A stretch of DNA of 64,000 nucleotides from assembly GCF_017641085.1 (NCBI RefSeq), contig NZ_JAEPPI010000003.1, forward strand, positions 372,001-436,000, read 5' to 3'. Position 1 is the stretch's first letter; every line of letters begins with the position of its first letter. A model generated the notes under the pieces. That model made no database searches. It saw only the letters and a list, made by a program, of their open reading frames with translations, and was not told the DNA's origin. Positions 50,801 to 60,043 of the stretch are shown piece after piece. The translations under genes and the position numbers were made by a program. The DNA is from Gracilimonas sp. (lineage in GTDB: Bacteria > Bacteroidota > Rhodothermia > Balneolales > Balneolaceae).

Positions 50801-53209
50801 CTACTTCAACTCCACGATCGTACAACCAGACCCGCCACGCTCAATAGGTGCCGTTTCCACATTCTTGACATCACTACGGGTGTTGAGGTAGCTCTGTATT
50901 TGGCTGCGTAAAATTCCATCACCTTTTCCATGGATGATTTCCACCTGATTCATATTTCGGTACACGGCGCGGTCGATATATTGAGTCACTTCGTGTAAGG
51001 CATCCTCTGTTCGCATTCCCCGCACTTCGATAGATGGCTTCACCATTTCGGTAGTCAGGCTATTATCGCCCACCATGATTGAAGAACGGGCTTTGGATTT
51101 CTTCTTTTTCTGTTTTTCTACCTTAACCAGGTTTTTGTATTTGGTTTTGAGTCGGAGTCCGCCTGCCTGAACCACCGCGTTGTTACCATTAATCTCCACC
51201 AACTCACCGGTCGTATTTCCATCTTTGAACCGAACATGATCTCCTTTTTGGGGCGGATCGTCGGTTACTTGTTCGCGCTCCTCTTTCCGGTCTTCTATTT
51301 CTTCCAGAGAACGATTTATATCCTCTTTCTCCTGATCTACTTCTTTGCGGATTTCCTTGATCTCATCCTTATCGGCCTTGTTTTGCTCAACGATCTTCTG
51401 AACTGCCTGCTCCACACGTTGGTTGGCAGAATCCATAATCGACTTGGCTTCTTTCAGGGCCTTCTCCCGGATTTTCTCTTTGTCTTTCTCGATAGCCTGA
51501 ATTTTATTCTCATACTTTTTGCGCTCTGATTCCGCTTTATCCTGCAACCTCGAGTACTTCTCTTTCAAGTCGGCAGCCTGCTGAGATTTGGTTTCCAGCT
51601 CGGTGATCAAAGATTCCATCTTGTCTTTGGCTTCTCCCAGCAGCACGCGCGATCGCTCCAGCACTTTCTTATCCAGGTTCATCCGTTCGGCTATTTCAAA
51701 AGCATAACTGCTGCCGGGAATTCCTTTCTTGAATTTATAGGTGGGGGAAAGGGTAGCCTGATCAAACTCCATGGAGCCATTCACGGCTTTGGGATGCTCG
51801 TGGGCAAATACCTTCAGCGAGCCGTGATGCGTCGTTACAATGATCTTGCCATTTCGATCCAGCAGCTTCTCAATAAACGACTGAAACAAGGCTCCGCCTT
51901 CTTCGGGGTCAGTTCCTGCAGCCGCTTCATCAATAAGCACCAGGCTTCCGGGTTCAAATTCTTCTAAAGTTTCCCGCATCCATTTTAAGCGGGATGAGAA
52001 GGTACTCAGATCATTCTCTATGGATTGATCATCTCCCAGATCCACAAAAAGTCCGGAGAAAATGGGGATTTCGGATGTGGGATCGGCAGGCACTCCATAA
52101 CCGGATTGAATCATCAGCGCCAGCAGGCCCACGGTTTTCATGGCTACGGATTTACCCCCGGCATTAGGACCGGTAATCATCAGGCACTGCTCGTCTTCCT
52201 CAAGGCGCAGAAAAAGCGGGATGATGGTTTCCTTGTCTTCTTTCTTTTTTGCACTCAGATTCTTGAGCCGAAGAATAGGATTGTAAGCTTCCTTAACGCT
52301 CAAATACTGATTTTTGGCGATGATGGGAATTTGCCCGTCCAGCTTTTGAGTGAGTTTAGCTTTGGCAAAAACCACATCAATTTCGGCCAGGAAAGAGAGG
52401 TTCTGATTAATGTAATCCGAGTTATTATTCACGTGACGGGTCAGCTCTTTCAGGATGCGCTCAATTTCACGCTGTTCTTCAGCCTCAAACTGCCGGATTT
52501 CATTATTCAGGTTCAGTGCTTCTACCGGTTCAATGTAAACCGTTTGACCGCTGGCCGAAACATCATGCACAAAGCCCTGGATCTTTCGCTTAAATTCAGC
52601 CTGAATTGGAATTACCATACGTCCATTACGGATTGTTGGTCCTTCATCCGATGCCATGCCATCCTTGCTGGCATCTTTCATCGATCGGTTGATGGTGGTC
52701 CGTAAATCTGACTTCCGCTTGTTTAATTTCTTTCGAATGGCTCGTAATTCCGGGCTGGCATTATCACGCAGTTCACCGTGTTCTGTAACTTTTTCCTTTA
52801 TACTTTTTTCGAGCTCCTTCATTGGGATAAGGCCTTCGGAAAGTTTGGCCATTCGGGGTAGTTGTTCGGAACGAGCTTTAAAAAAGCTTTTTACCTGTCG
52901 CGACATGGACGATATTTTCAGAATATCCACAAAAGCAGGGAGGGGGATAATACTTCCTTCAGCCTTTGCGGCACCGAGGTAATCCCGGACTTCGGGAAAT
53001 TCCCCTAAAGGGAAGGGGTCGGCTGAGGCAATCACTTCCAACATCTCTTTAGTTTGTTCGGTCAGCAGTTCCACCCGCCGGGGGTTGGATGTGGGAGAAA
53101 GAGCCTCCATCAGCTCCTCCGAACGCACCGATTGGGTTAATTCGAGGGTTGCCTGCCGGATTTGGTCGAAACCGAGCTTTTCTAAAAGGGAGTCAGGGTA
53201 AAGTTTCAT
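50801..53209 (-). CDS. mutS2: MutS2 family ATPase/endonuclease
   Basis: This 802-residue protein has the MutS core with Walker A ITGPNAGGKSVAMKT, Walker B SLVLIDEAAAGTDPEEG and VTTHHGSLK, a long coiled-coil arm (about residues 500-640), a KOW-like part and a C-terminal Smr domain (EVRGMRTEDALHEV, IIHGKGDGILR). It lacks the mismatch-binding N-terminal domain of MutS. MutS2 acts on branched DNA or stalled ribosomes, depending on species. A TATCTTTG element at 53241 lies upstream. Confidence 0.95.
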   Translation of the reverse strand: MKLYPDSLLEKLGFDQIRQATLELTQSVRSEELMEALSPTSNPRRVELLTEQTKEMLEVIASADPFPLGEFPEVRDYLGAAKAEGSIIPLPAFVDILKISSMSRQVKSFFKARSEQLPRMAKLSEGLIPMKELEKSIKEKVTEHGELRDNASPELRAIRKKLNKRKSDLRTTINRSMKDASKDGMASDEGPTIRNGRMVIPIQAEFKRKIQGFVHDVSASGQTVYIEPVEALNLNNEIRQFEAEEQREIERILKELTRHVNNNSDYINQNLSFLAEIDVVFAKAKLTQKLDGQIPIIAKNQYLSVKEAYNPILRLKNLSAKKKEDKETIIPLFLRLEEDEQCLMITGPNAGGKSVAMKTVGLLALMIQSGYGVPADPTSEIPIFSGLFVDLGDDQSIENDLSTFSSRLKWMRETLEEFEPGSLVLIDEAAAGTDPEEGGALFQSFIEKLLDRNGKIIVTTHHGSLKVFAHEHPKAVNGSMEFDQATLSPTYKFKKGIPGSSYAFEIAERMNLDKKVLERSRVLLGEAKDKMESLITELETKSQQAADLKEKYSRLQDKAESERKKYENKIQAIEKDKEKIREKALKEAKSIMDSANQRVEQAVQKIVEQNKADKDEIKEIRKEVDQEKEDINRSLEEIEDRKEEREQVTDDPPQKGDHVRFKDGNTTGELVEINGNNAVVQAGGLRLKTKYKNLVKVEKQKKKKSKARSSIMVGDNSLTTEMVKPSIEVRGMRTEDALHEVTQYIDRAVYRNMNQVEIIHGKGDGILRSQIQSYLNTRSDVKNVETAPIERGGSGCTIVELK

Positions 53210-53240
53210 TCAGGAGTTTAGTTGCCTTTAATTAGCCTAA

Positions 53241-53248
53241 CAAAGATA
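53241..53248 (-). promoter_or_regulatory. TAnnTTTG promoter element of mutS2
   Basis: TATCTTTG on the minus strand, 31 bases upstream of the mutS2 start. It fits the consensus exactly. Confidence 0.45.
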
Positions 53249-53341
53249 AGGGGAATATGGTTGTATATCGACGTTGAATTGAGGAAGAGAATAAGAGGTG
53301 GGATAGGTCTCTGTTACTAATGAGAGAGATAAGACATGGAG

Positions 53342-53391
53342 TTGGAAGCCGGAGCTTCCAATTTTCGTCCCCAAGCAGGGGCTTGGGGACG
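53342..53391. repeat. Tandem-hairpin repeat, copy 2
   Basis: TTGGAAGC-CGGA-GCTTCCAA at 53342-53361 is followed by GTCCCCAAGC-AGGG-GCTTGGGGAC at 53367-53390. Tip motif AAGC-NGGR-GCTT as in copies 1 and 3. It lies between the mutS2 start and the end of the metallopeptidase gene. Confidence 0.8.
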
Positions 53392-53411
53392 AGGGAATTG
53401 TTGTTCAATAA

Positions 53412-54125
53412 TTAATTTTTGGATCGGCGTTCCACAATTTCATCTAACGTTATAGAATTTCTTTGATCTAAAGCATTCTTTACGAATTTAAATTGATAAT
53501 ATCCGTAGTGATAAGCATTCATCCCTAACTGAGCGTAATTTTCATTGAAATATTCTTCCTCTGAAACTCCATCCGGTGCCGGGTTTTCAAGGAAATTAAC
53601 CAGTGCATTTACTTTTGGTTCTATTGTATCAAGAAAATTTTGCCCTTCCTCAGAACTTTGAAGATACGCCACAGTAATTTCATTGGCTTCATTTTCACTA
53701 AAATACCTATCGGAGTTGATTTCTCCATCCATCTGATATTGGCCCCAATGTGCAAACTCATGGTAGTAGAAAAAAGTGTTAAAGAAGGTTTGAAAAAATT
53801 CTCTTCCCTCCATATCTGCAGCATTTGCAAAATCAAGCATAACGGTTTTCATTTCAACTGGCAGATCTTCAAACCAAGGAACAACGACTTCATTATTTGT
53901 GGGATTATAAAAGATAAGGTAAGGTTCATTCCTGACGCTAATTGATGGAATATTCCCCGTATCTACTCCACGTTCATCCAACATGTACTTTAGCTCGTTT
54001 GCCATCTTCTGACCTTTTTCTACTAATTCCTGCTTATAAGTAGGTGGATCTATAGAAGTGGTTTCTGAGTTTTCTGTTTTGCAAGAAGTAAAAAGTACAA
54101 GTATAAAGATGAGTATGTATTTCAT
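53412..54125 (-). CDS. Putative zinc-metallopeptidase lipoprotein
   Basis: This 237-residue protein starts with a short signal and lipobox (FTSCK, Cys15). At residues 122-126 it has HEFAH, which fits the HExxH zinc site, and 20 residues later ENEANEI, where Glu146 could be the third ligand as in gluzincins. The rest matches no family I recognise. The substrate may be peptidoglycan peptides or envelope proteins. It lies between two tandem-hairpin repeats, alone on the minus strand. Confidence 0.6.
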   Translation of the reverse strand: MKYILIFILVLFTSCKTENSETTSIDPPTYKQELVEKGQKMANELKYMLDERGVDTGNIPSISVRNEPYLIFYNPTNNEVVVPWFEDLPVEMKTVMLDFANAADMEGREFFQTFFNTFFYYHEFAHWGQYQMDGEINSDRYFSENEANEITVAYLQSSEEGQNFLDTIEPKVNALVNFLENPAPDGVSEEEYFNENYAQLGMNAYHYGYYQFKFVKNALDQRNSITLDEIVERRSKN

Positions 54126-54288
54126 ATATAGCTATGACATTGTTATTAATTGGCAGATAATAAATAATTTATATAATTAGTTAAACAGATTAAATAATAT
54201 TAATCTTTTAGCCCTAATATATTTGCATGTTATTCTCAAATATAGCTCGTCTATAGATTACGAAGGAAAATTGAGGGATAGCGAATGT

Positions 54289-54336
54289 GGAAGCCGGAGC
54301 TTCCCATTTTCGTCCCCAAGCTGGAGTTTGGGGACG
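54289..54336. repeat. Tandem-hairpin repeat, copy 3
   Basis: GGAAGC-CGGA-GCTTCC at 54289-54304, then CGTCCCCAAGC-TGGA-GTTTGGGGACG at 54311-54336, with one G-T pair in the second stem. The linker CATTTT is close to ATTTT of copy 2. Confidence 0.8.
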
Positions 54337-54389
54337 AGTAAAGCCTTGGGAAGAGAGATTGGGTAGGCGTTACACTGATTAAGTTGAAT

Positions 54390-56387
54390 TTACATAGAGT
54401 ACTTTATACCACCGAGTACCCAGCGGCCAGGCATGGGGGCTCCCAGGATTTCCTGATATTGAGTATCGGTCAGGTTCAGAACTTCCATATATACTTTAAA
54501 GCGATCTCCGAAAAGGGTATATCCCACATTCAGATTCGTGATAAAATATTTATCCGGTACTTCTGCATTAATCAGTTCTGCTGACTCCTCAGAGCGGACA
54601 TTAAAGGAAGACTGGGAGTTAATGGATAAAGGTCCTGCCTGAAGGCTCAGGTCCAGGCTTGCCTGGTGCTCGGGGTGATTGGCAATATATCTTGATACCG
54701 TATTTTGATCACTGGTGGTATTGATGTAGGTATAGCTAACCTGCGAGCGAAGGGTGCTATTGGATGCAAACTTTTGAGTGAATGCTGAAAGCAGTTCTAC
54801 TCCGGTTACATCACTTTCAGAGATATTGGATGCATAAAAGTATTCGGCATCTGCCATCAGGTTATCGGCATTATCTATCTGATTTGAGTTAGTCAGGCTG
54901 TAATCAATCAGGTTAGAGGAACTGCGGTAAAAGAAAGTGGGAGAAAACCGGAGCTGGGCAATCGGAGTCCAGTCAAAGCCAATATCAAAAGAAGTGGATT
55001 CTTCAGGGAGTAAATCCGGGTTTCCGACATTTCTTCCGGGAGTCAGGTTTGGAATTTGGTGAGAAATATATCGCTCGGTGAAATCACCTTCCCGGATGGC
55101 CCGTCCTACAGACGAACGCAGTACAATAGAGCCCAGATCAAATGAAGCACTAACCTGAGGAAGAAAGCTCAAATCACTGATAGGGTTGAACTGTAACCGC
55201 AGGCTGGAGGTCATGCTGAGGCCGAAATCAAAGTTCATGGTGTGGATGCCATACACTCCCCAAGATGTATTTCCGTGGTTACCTCTGTCGGTACTCTCGA
55301 TTTCTTTATTCAGCACTTGAGCACCGGCCATAAACCGCATGTATCTCAGAGAAGAAGAAAGAGTATTCAGTTGATTGGTATTTAATTCGTATTGGTGTGA
55401 ACCGTTTACATAAAAAGCCCCGGTCTGATGTACGTTGGCTGGAGACAATGCGGAATTAAAGTCGAATACATCCTCAACATCGCGATAGGAAGCTGTAAAC
55501 TCGGACCGATGAACACCATTTTCATAAGTCAGTTCGGTAAGGGCCCATCGGCTTTCAATTTGCTCTTCCGATTCATCGTAAATACTGCGGGTATAAAAAT
55601 AACGAGCATTGAAATCCCGATTCTCCACACCTCCACGGGTGTACCAGGTCCAGTTATCATTCAGCTTCACCGACATAGCCGACGAAAGATTGGTGATGTC
55701 GAAATAGGAATTAAAAGTTTCGGCAGAGGATACACCCTCATCAAAGCCGGGATTCCGGAAAGACTCTCCGTCCGATTGTGCTGTTCGGAAGGAAGTACTG
55801 AACCTCCAGTTTTTCCTGGCTACGCCAACGCTTGCATCCAGGATTTGCAGGTTGTGTTCACCGGCTGCCACGTCCACGTTTGTGCGGGTTTGCAGGCTCT
55901 CCGGGGCTTCCGAATCTTTCATTAAGTAGGCTTTGGTCTTAATATGAACCACTCCGCCAACAGCATCGGCACCGAAAGAGGTGCTGGCTGGTCCGCGAAT
56001 CAGCTCAATTTGTCCGATTTCAGATAAAGCCACCGGAATATTGGTGTTGAAATGAGCGGTCAAAGGGTCGTTAAGGGGTACGTTGTCAAGCATAAAAAGC
56101 ACTTGGGAAAAGGTGCTTCCTCTCACGCCCACATCGGCTTGTACTCCAAAGCCGGCACGTGCATTAATATTGATACCTGGAAGGCTGCGTAAAAGATCAT
56201 CTACCGACTGCACCGGCATATTCTGAATATCAGTTTGTGTGATGACGGCAACACTTTTCCCACTTTCGGATATGGTGGTTGTGATGCGTGAGGCCGTTAC
56301 GTCAATGGAGTCAAGTTCAGCGGTTAGCTGCCCAATAGCCGGACAGGTTATTAGAAATGAAAGAACAATAGCGATTAAGATTCTCAT
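54390..56387 (-). CDS. TonB-dependent outer-membrane receptor
   Basis: This 665-residue protein has a signal peptide (to about residue 20), a plug domain with SVDDLLRSLPGININARAG and RGPASTSFGADAVGGVVHI, and a beta-barrel with a C-terminal aromatic ending (GRWVLGGIKYSM). Such receptors take up iron chelates, vitamin B12 or other large nutrients with energy from TonB. The layout resembles BtuB and other vitamin or siderophore receptors; the ligand is unknown. It is preceded by a TATCTTTG promoter element. Confidence 0.9.
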   Translation of the reverse strand: MRILIAIVLSFLITCPAIGQLTAELDSIDVTASRITTTISESGKSVAVITQTDIQNMPVQSVDDLLRSLPGININARAGFGVQADVGVRGSTFSQVLFMLDNVPLNDPLTAHFNTNIPVALSEIGQIELIRGPASTSFGADAVGGVVHIKTKAYLMKDSEAPESLQTRTNVDVAAGEHNLQILDASVGVARKNWRFSTSFRTAQSDGESFRNPGFDEGVSSAETFNSYFDITNLSSAMSVKLNDNWTWYTRGGVENRDFNARYFYTRSIYDESEEQIESRWALTELTYENGVHRSEFTASYRDVEDVFDFNSALSPANVHQTGAFYVNGSHQYELNTNQLNTLSSSLRYMRFMAGAQVLNKEIESTDRGNHGNTSWGVYGIHTMNFDFGLSMTSSLRLQFNPISDLSFLPQVSASFDLGSIVLRSSVGRAIREGDFTERYISHQIPNLTPGRNVGNPDLLPEESTSFDIGFDWTPIAQLRFSPTFFYRSSSNLIDYSLTNSNQIDNADNLMADAEYFYASNISESDVTGVELLSAFTQKFASNSTLRSQVSYTYINTTSDQNTVSRYIANHPEHQASLDLSLQAGPLSINSQSSFNVRSEESAELINAEVPDKYFITNLNVGYTLFGDRFKVYMEVLNLTDTQYQEILGAPMPGRWVLGGIKYSM

Positions 56388-56433
56388 AGGTCTATTTAAT
56401 TGAATAGTATTTTGGGGTCCTCAGGAAAACGTT

Positions 56434-56441
56434 CAAAGATA
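56434..56441 (-). promoter_or_regulatory. TAnnTTTG promoter element of the receptor gene
   Basis: TATCTTTG on the minus strand, 46 bases upstream of the receptor's start codon. It is identical to the mutS2 element at 53241. Confidence 0.45.
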
Positions 56442-56571
56442 ATAAAGGAGCATCTGTAAAGACGAATCAGAAAGACATTTAATTTATAATTTCGTGAGTT
56501 CGATCTGCGAAACCAATGGTTTACTTACTCCATGATTGCCCCTACATTAATGGAAACTAAAGACTAAGACT

Positions 56572-57357
56572 ATGAAGTTACCGCTATATCAGGTTGATGC
56601 CTTTACGAACAAACTTTTTAATGGAAATCCGGCAGCGATTGTCCCGCTAACGGAGTGGCTCTCAGACGATCTAATGCAGCAGATTGCCGCGGAAAATAAC
56701 CTTTCAGAAACCGCCTTTTTTGTTGAAGAGGGTGATGGATATCGCCTGAGGTGGTTCACTCCGGCTGTTGAGGTTGATTTATGCGGACATGCCACACTGG
56801 CGACGGCTCATATACTATTTGAGGAGCTGGGATATGATAAAGACGAAATCATATTCAAAACGCGCAGTGGACTGCTGACTGTAAAGAAAGAGAACGGCCA
56901 CCTGTCGATGAACTTTCCTGCCGTGGAACCGGAACAAGCCGAAGGCCCGGCTATCCTGTTTCAGGCGCTGGGTATTGAGCGGACTTCAAACGTTTATAAG
57001 TCGGATGACTACATGATTGTGCTGGATTCTGAAGAAGAAGTGACCAATCTTCAGCCCGATTTTCGCATGCTTAACGAAGTTGATGCCCGGGGGATTATCG
57101 TGACGGCTCCCGGAGATGATGCAGATTTCGTCTCCCGGTTTTTTGCCCCCCAGTCTGGCATTGATGAAGACCCCGTAACCGGTTCGGCTCATACCAAAAC
57201 AACACCGTACTGGAGTCGTGAACTGGGAAAAACGGTGATGAAAGCCCGACAGATTTCAGAAAGAGGGGGTGACCTGACTTGTCGGCTCAAAGGGGACCGG
57301 GTTGATATTTTAGGACAGGCGGTAACCTATCTGAAAGGGGAGATTTTCCTTGGTTGA
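56572..57357 (+). CDS. PhzF-family isomerase
   Basis: This 261-residue protein has the PhzF fold in two similar halves: YQVDAFTNKLFNGNPAAIV at the start, LSETAFFVE with the likely catalytic Glu, RWFTPAVEVDLCGHATLA, and then FFAPQSGIDEDPVTGSAHT in the second half. PhzF acts on chorismate-derived compounds in phenazine makers; other members are unassigned isomerases. No phenazine genes are near, so phenazine synthesis is not supported. It overlaps the next gene by eight bases. Confidence 0.88.
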   Translation: MKLPLYQVDAFTNKLFNGNPAAIVPLTEWLSDDLMQQIAAENNLSETAFFVEEGDGYRLRWFTPAVEVDLCGHATLATAHILFEELGYDKDEIIFKTRSGLLTVKKENGHLSMNFPAVEPEQAEGPAILFQALGIERTSNVYKSDDYMIVLDSEEEVTNLQPDFRMLNEVDARGIIVTAPGDDADFVSRFFAPQSGIDEDPVTGSAHTKTTPYWSRELGKTVMKARQISERGGDLTCRLKGDRVDILGQAVTYLKGEIFLG

Positions 57358-58162
57358 GATTTTGATTCTATTGGCATTGGGACTGGCTGCGGGAGTGCTG
57401 GCCGGACTTTTAGGTATTGGAGGGGGAATCATTTTCACCCCGGTGCTTTTCTTTTTATTTGAAGCCGAAGGGGTGGAAAATCCGGTACTTTGGACGGTGG
57501 CATCCGGCTTGTTCTGCACGTTTGTGGCTGCTTCCGGAAGCACTATTCGGCAATATGTTCAGAAACATGTTTTTTGGCTGGAGGGAATTAAGCTTGGAGC
57601 ACTGGGAGCCGTGGGTGTGTACATTGGGAAGCTGCTGATCACTTCACCATATTACAGTCGCACCGAATTCGTGATATTTTTCAGCTGTATGCTGATTTAT
57701 GTGGCCTTTATGATGTTCCGCCGTGGCAGCGATAAAGAGAATGAGTACGACCGGGAGTACACCCGCATGGGATTTAAAGAAACATCAATTACCGGGGGGT
57801 TAGGCGGATTTGTAGCTGCTTTAGCCGGTGTTGGCGGCGGCGGGATTATGGTTCCCATCATGAACCTGTTTTACAAACAACCTTTTCGCAAAGCAGTAAG
57901 CGTTTCTCATTTAGCGATGATTATTATGGTGACCTCCGGTTGGTTGCAGCTGGCTTTTGAGCCCGGAGCCATTTCAGGGATAACGGAATTCTCTGTGGGT
58001 TATGTGGATTTCGGGGCGGCATTACCTCTTTCTCTGGGAGGATTAGCCGGTGGATTTGGTGGCGCTTTCCTGAATCACAAAATAAACCGTACATACCTGC
58101 AATGGGGATTTGCAGTACTTGCCGTGGCCATGGCCGGCCGGTTGATTTGGGGAATTCTGTAG
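57350..58162 (+). CDS. TauE/SafE-family permease
   Basis: This 270-residue membrane protein has about eight helices and the TauE/SafE pattern with two inverted repeats: GVLAGLLGIGGGIIFTPVLF near the start and GGFVAALAGVGGGGIMVPIMN in the middle. Members export sulfite, sulfonates or other organic acids. The start is TTG at 57350, within the PhzF gene; TTG at 57362 is also possible, and no ATG is well placed. Translational coupling with PhzF is likely. Confidence 0.85.
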   Translation: MVEILILLALGLAAGVLAGLLGIGGGIIFTPVLFFLFEAEGVENPVLWTVASGLFCTFVAASGSTIRQYVQKHVFWLEGIKLGALGAVGVYIGKLLITSPYYSRTEFVIFFSCMLIYVAFMMFRRGSDKENEYDREYTRMGFKETSITGGLGGFVAALAGVGGGGIMVPIMNLFYKQPFRKAVSVSHLAMIIMVTSGWLQLAFEPGAISGITEFSVGYVDFGAALPLSLGGLAGGFGGAFLNHKINRTYLQWGFAVLAVAMAGRLIWGIL

Positions 58163-58190
58163 CTATATTCGGAATCATAAAGAGATATAA

Positions 58191-59336
58191 ATGAAAATAG
58201 GCTACATCACAAAACAGAATCCTTTAAACCGGAAAGCATATTCCGGAACGCATTATTATATGTTAAAGGCGCTGGGGAAAAGCTTTGAAGAGGTAGTTCC
58301 ATTCGGCCCGGTTGATTCCAACTATAAAATCATCCCGAAGGCAAAAGGCCGATTGCTTCGATTACTGACGGGTAAGGTGTACAAATACCAGTATGATATC
58401 GGGCTGGCCAAACGTATGGCTTCCATCATTGATCAAAAAATTACGGAACATCAGCCCGATGCGCTATTGGCCTCGTTGATGAATCCGGAGATGGCGTATG
58501 TGAAATCGGATGTGCCCTTTTACCTAACTTCAGACGCCACCTCCGTTTTGTTGAATGAAGTGTATGGCAGTCATTCCAACCTTCATCCATTAAGCATTAA
58601 AGAAGCCATCCATCTCGAAAAAAAAGCGTTTGAGAAAGCCGCTAAACTTATACTTCCCCTCCAATGGCTGGCCGATTCTGCGATGAAAGACTTTGGGGTT
58701 CCATCATCCAAAATAGAAGTGATACCCTACGGAGCTAATCTGGATACTGAAATTTCAGAAGATGAAGTGGAGCAGCTACTTCAACACCGCCGGCAATCAT
58801 CAAAAGTAAAGTTGCTCTTTGTAGGTATTCGCTGGGAAGAAAAAGGAGGTTCTTTTGTAGTGAAAGTGTTGCGCTCACTGTTAGAAAAAGGAATGAACGC
58901 CGAATTGAACATTGTAGGCTGTGAACCTGATATCCCCAACAAACCTGAGGGGATAAACATGATCGGGTTCGTGGATAAGGAGACAGAAGAGGGTAGAACA
59001 CGTTTGGATCAGCTCTATAAAGAAGCCACATTTTTTATCATGCCCACCCAAGCCGAGTGTGTGGGGATGTCGTTTATAGAAGCCGCCTCGTACGCATTAC
59101 CGGCAATTGGTTCTGAAACCGGAGGCGTTCCCGAAGCCGTTTCGGATCATGAAACCGGGCTAATTTGCAGGTCTTCACACACCCCGGATGAAGTGGCTGA
59201 TTGGATTATGGCTGTCCGAAAGGATGAGCAGAGATACAGTAACTTATCTGAGCAAGCTTATGCCCGATATAAAAGTCAGATGAATTGGGGGAATTGGAGT
59301 AGAAAAGTGAAAGATGTGATCACACTTCTCCACTAA
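58191..59336 (+). CDS. Family 4 glycosyltransferase (GT-B fold)
   Basis: This 381-residue protein has the GT4 pattern: a C-terminal half with VKLLFVGIRWEEKGG, then FIMPTQAECVGMSFIEAASYALPAIGSETGGVPE, where the Glu residues contact the sugar nucleotide. The N-terminal half holds the acceptor site and is divergent. It adds a sugar to a lipid, protein or other acceptor, which cannot be named. No other glycan genes are near. The stop overlaps the convergent DUF4440-like gene. Confidence 0.88.
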   Translation: MKIGYITKQNPLNRKAYSGTHYYMLKALGKSFEEVVPFGPVDSNYKIIPKAKGRLLRLLTGKVYKYQYDIGLAKRMASIIDQKITEHQPDALLASLMNPEMAYVKSDVPFYLTSDATSVLLNEVYGSHSNLHPLSIKEAIHLEKKAFEKAAKLILPLQWLADSAMKDFGVPSSKIEVIPYGANLDTEISEDEVEQLLQHRRQSSKVKLLFVGIRWEEKGGSFVVKVLRSLLEKGMNAELNIVGCEPDIPNKPEGINMIGFVDKETEEGRTRLDQLYKEATFFIMPTQAECVGMSFIEAASYALPAIGSETGGVPEAVSDHETGLICRSSHTPDEVADWIMAVRKDEQRYSNLSEQAYARYKSQMNWGNWSRKVKDVITLLH

Positions 59337-59809
59337 TTCTCCGAAGACTCCGCCATCCGGGTAGCCTGCCAGACAACTGCTTTCCATTGACCGTTGCGCT
59401 TCTCAAAGAATCCGCTGTTGAGGTAGTAGCTTGTGTCCACACCCGATTCGGAAGGGGTTTCGGCTATTAACCGGAAAGTGAGAGCTGCCGTATTATCGAA
59501 AATTTTCACCTGGAGGTTATCAAAAGAATAAGCAGGGCCTGCTGATTCTGCGGTATCCGATTCGGAATCCATCATCCCATCCATAATCACATCTTTCCCG
59601 TGGCGGGTGCCTGCCGATCCTGTATATATCAGGTCTTCGGCCCAAAGCCGGTCGTGCATGTCGGGATCATCTACATTTGTCAGGAACTCATCCAATAGCT
59701 CAGTCAAAGCTGCTTTTTCTTGCTGGGGATTGATCTGTGAGCAGCTGCTCAAAAAAGCGATTAATATAAATACAAATAAGCCCGATAAACTGATAGGTAG
59801 TTGTTTCAT
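59333..59809 (-). CDS. SnoaL/DUF4440-like lipoprotein
   Basis: This 158-residue protein, read from ATG at 59809 (an in-frame upstream start adds 11 codons), has a lipobox LSSCS and the NTF2-like fold of the SnoaL/DUF4440 group: LLDEFLTNVDDPDMHDRLWAED, GTRHGKDVIMDGM, AALTFRLIAE and NGQWKAVVWQATRM. The family includes isomerases and proteins of unknown role. As a lipoprotein it would act at the cell surface or periplasm. It converges with the glycosyltransferase, with four overlapping bases. Confidence 0.78.
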   Translation of the reverse strand: MKQLPISLSGLFVFILIAFLSSCSQINPQQEKAALTELLDEFLTNVDDPDMHDRLWAEDLIYTGSAGTRHGKDVIMDGMMDSESDTAESAGPAYSFDNLQVKIFDNTAALTFRLIAETPSESGVDTSYYLNSGFFEKRNGQWKAVVWQATRMAESSEN

Positions 59810-59900
59810 TATTGAATCATTTTGTTGGTAACTGGATGCCATTATAGTGTTTCAGAGTGAGACATGCAGTTGCAGTCTGTGTAATCCAAAAAAATGCGAT

Positions 59901-59932
59901 TAAAAAAAGAAGCCCCGATCAAGAGGCTTCTT
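59901..59932 (-). terminator. Rho-independent terminator of ftsZ
   Basis: On the minus strand AAGAAGCC pairs with GGCTTCTT around a ten-base loop and is followed by a T-run. It closes the division cluster transcript after ftsZ. Confidence 0.85.
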
Positions 59933-60043
59933 CTGTTGTTAGCAATCTATAGCTTGAATGAAGCTATATTCCAGTAAAATTCAGTGGTTCACGGAGATAC
60001 CATTCCCATGGCATCGGGGGCGAACCGGTTCAATGGCAACTCC

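Noticed and set aside
56572-57357. Phenazine biosynthesis cluster
   Set aside because: Only a PhzF-like gene is present; no other phz genes lie nearby.
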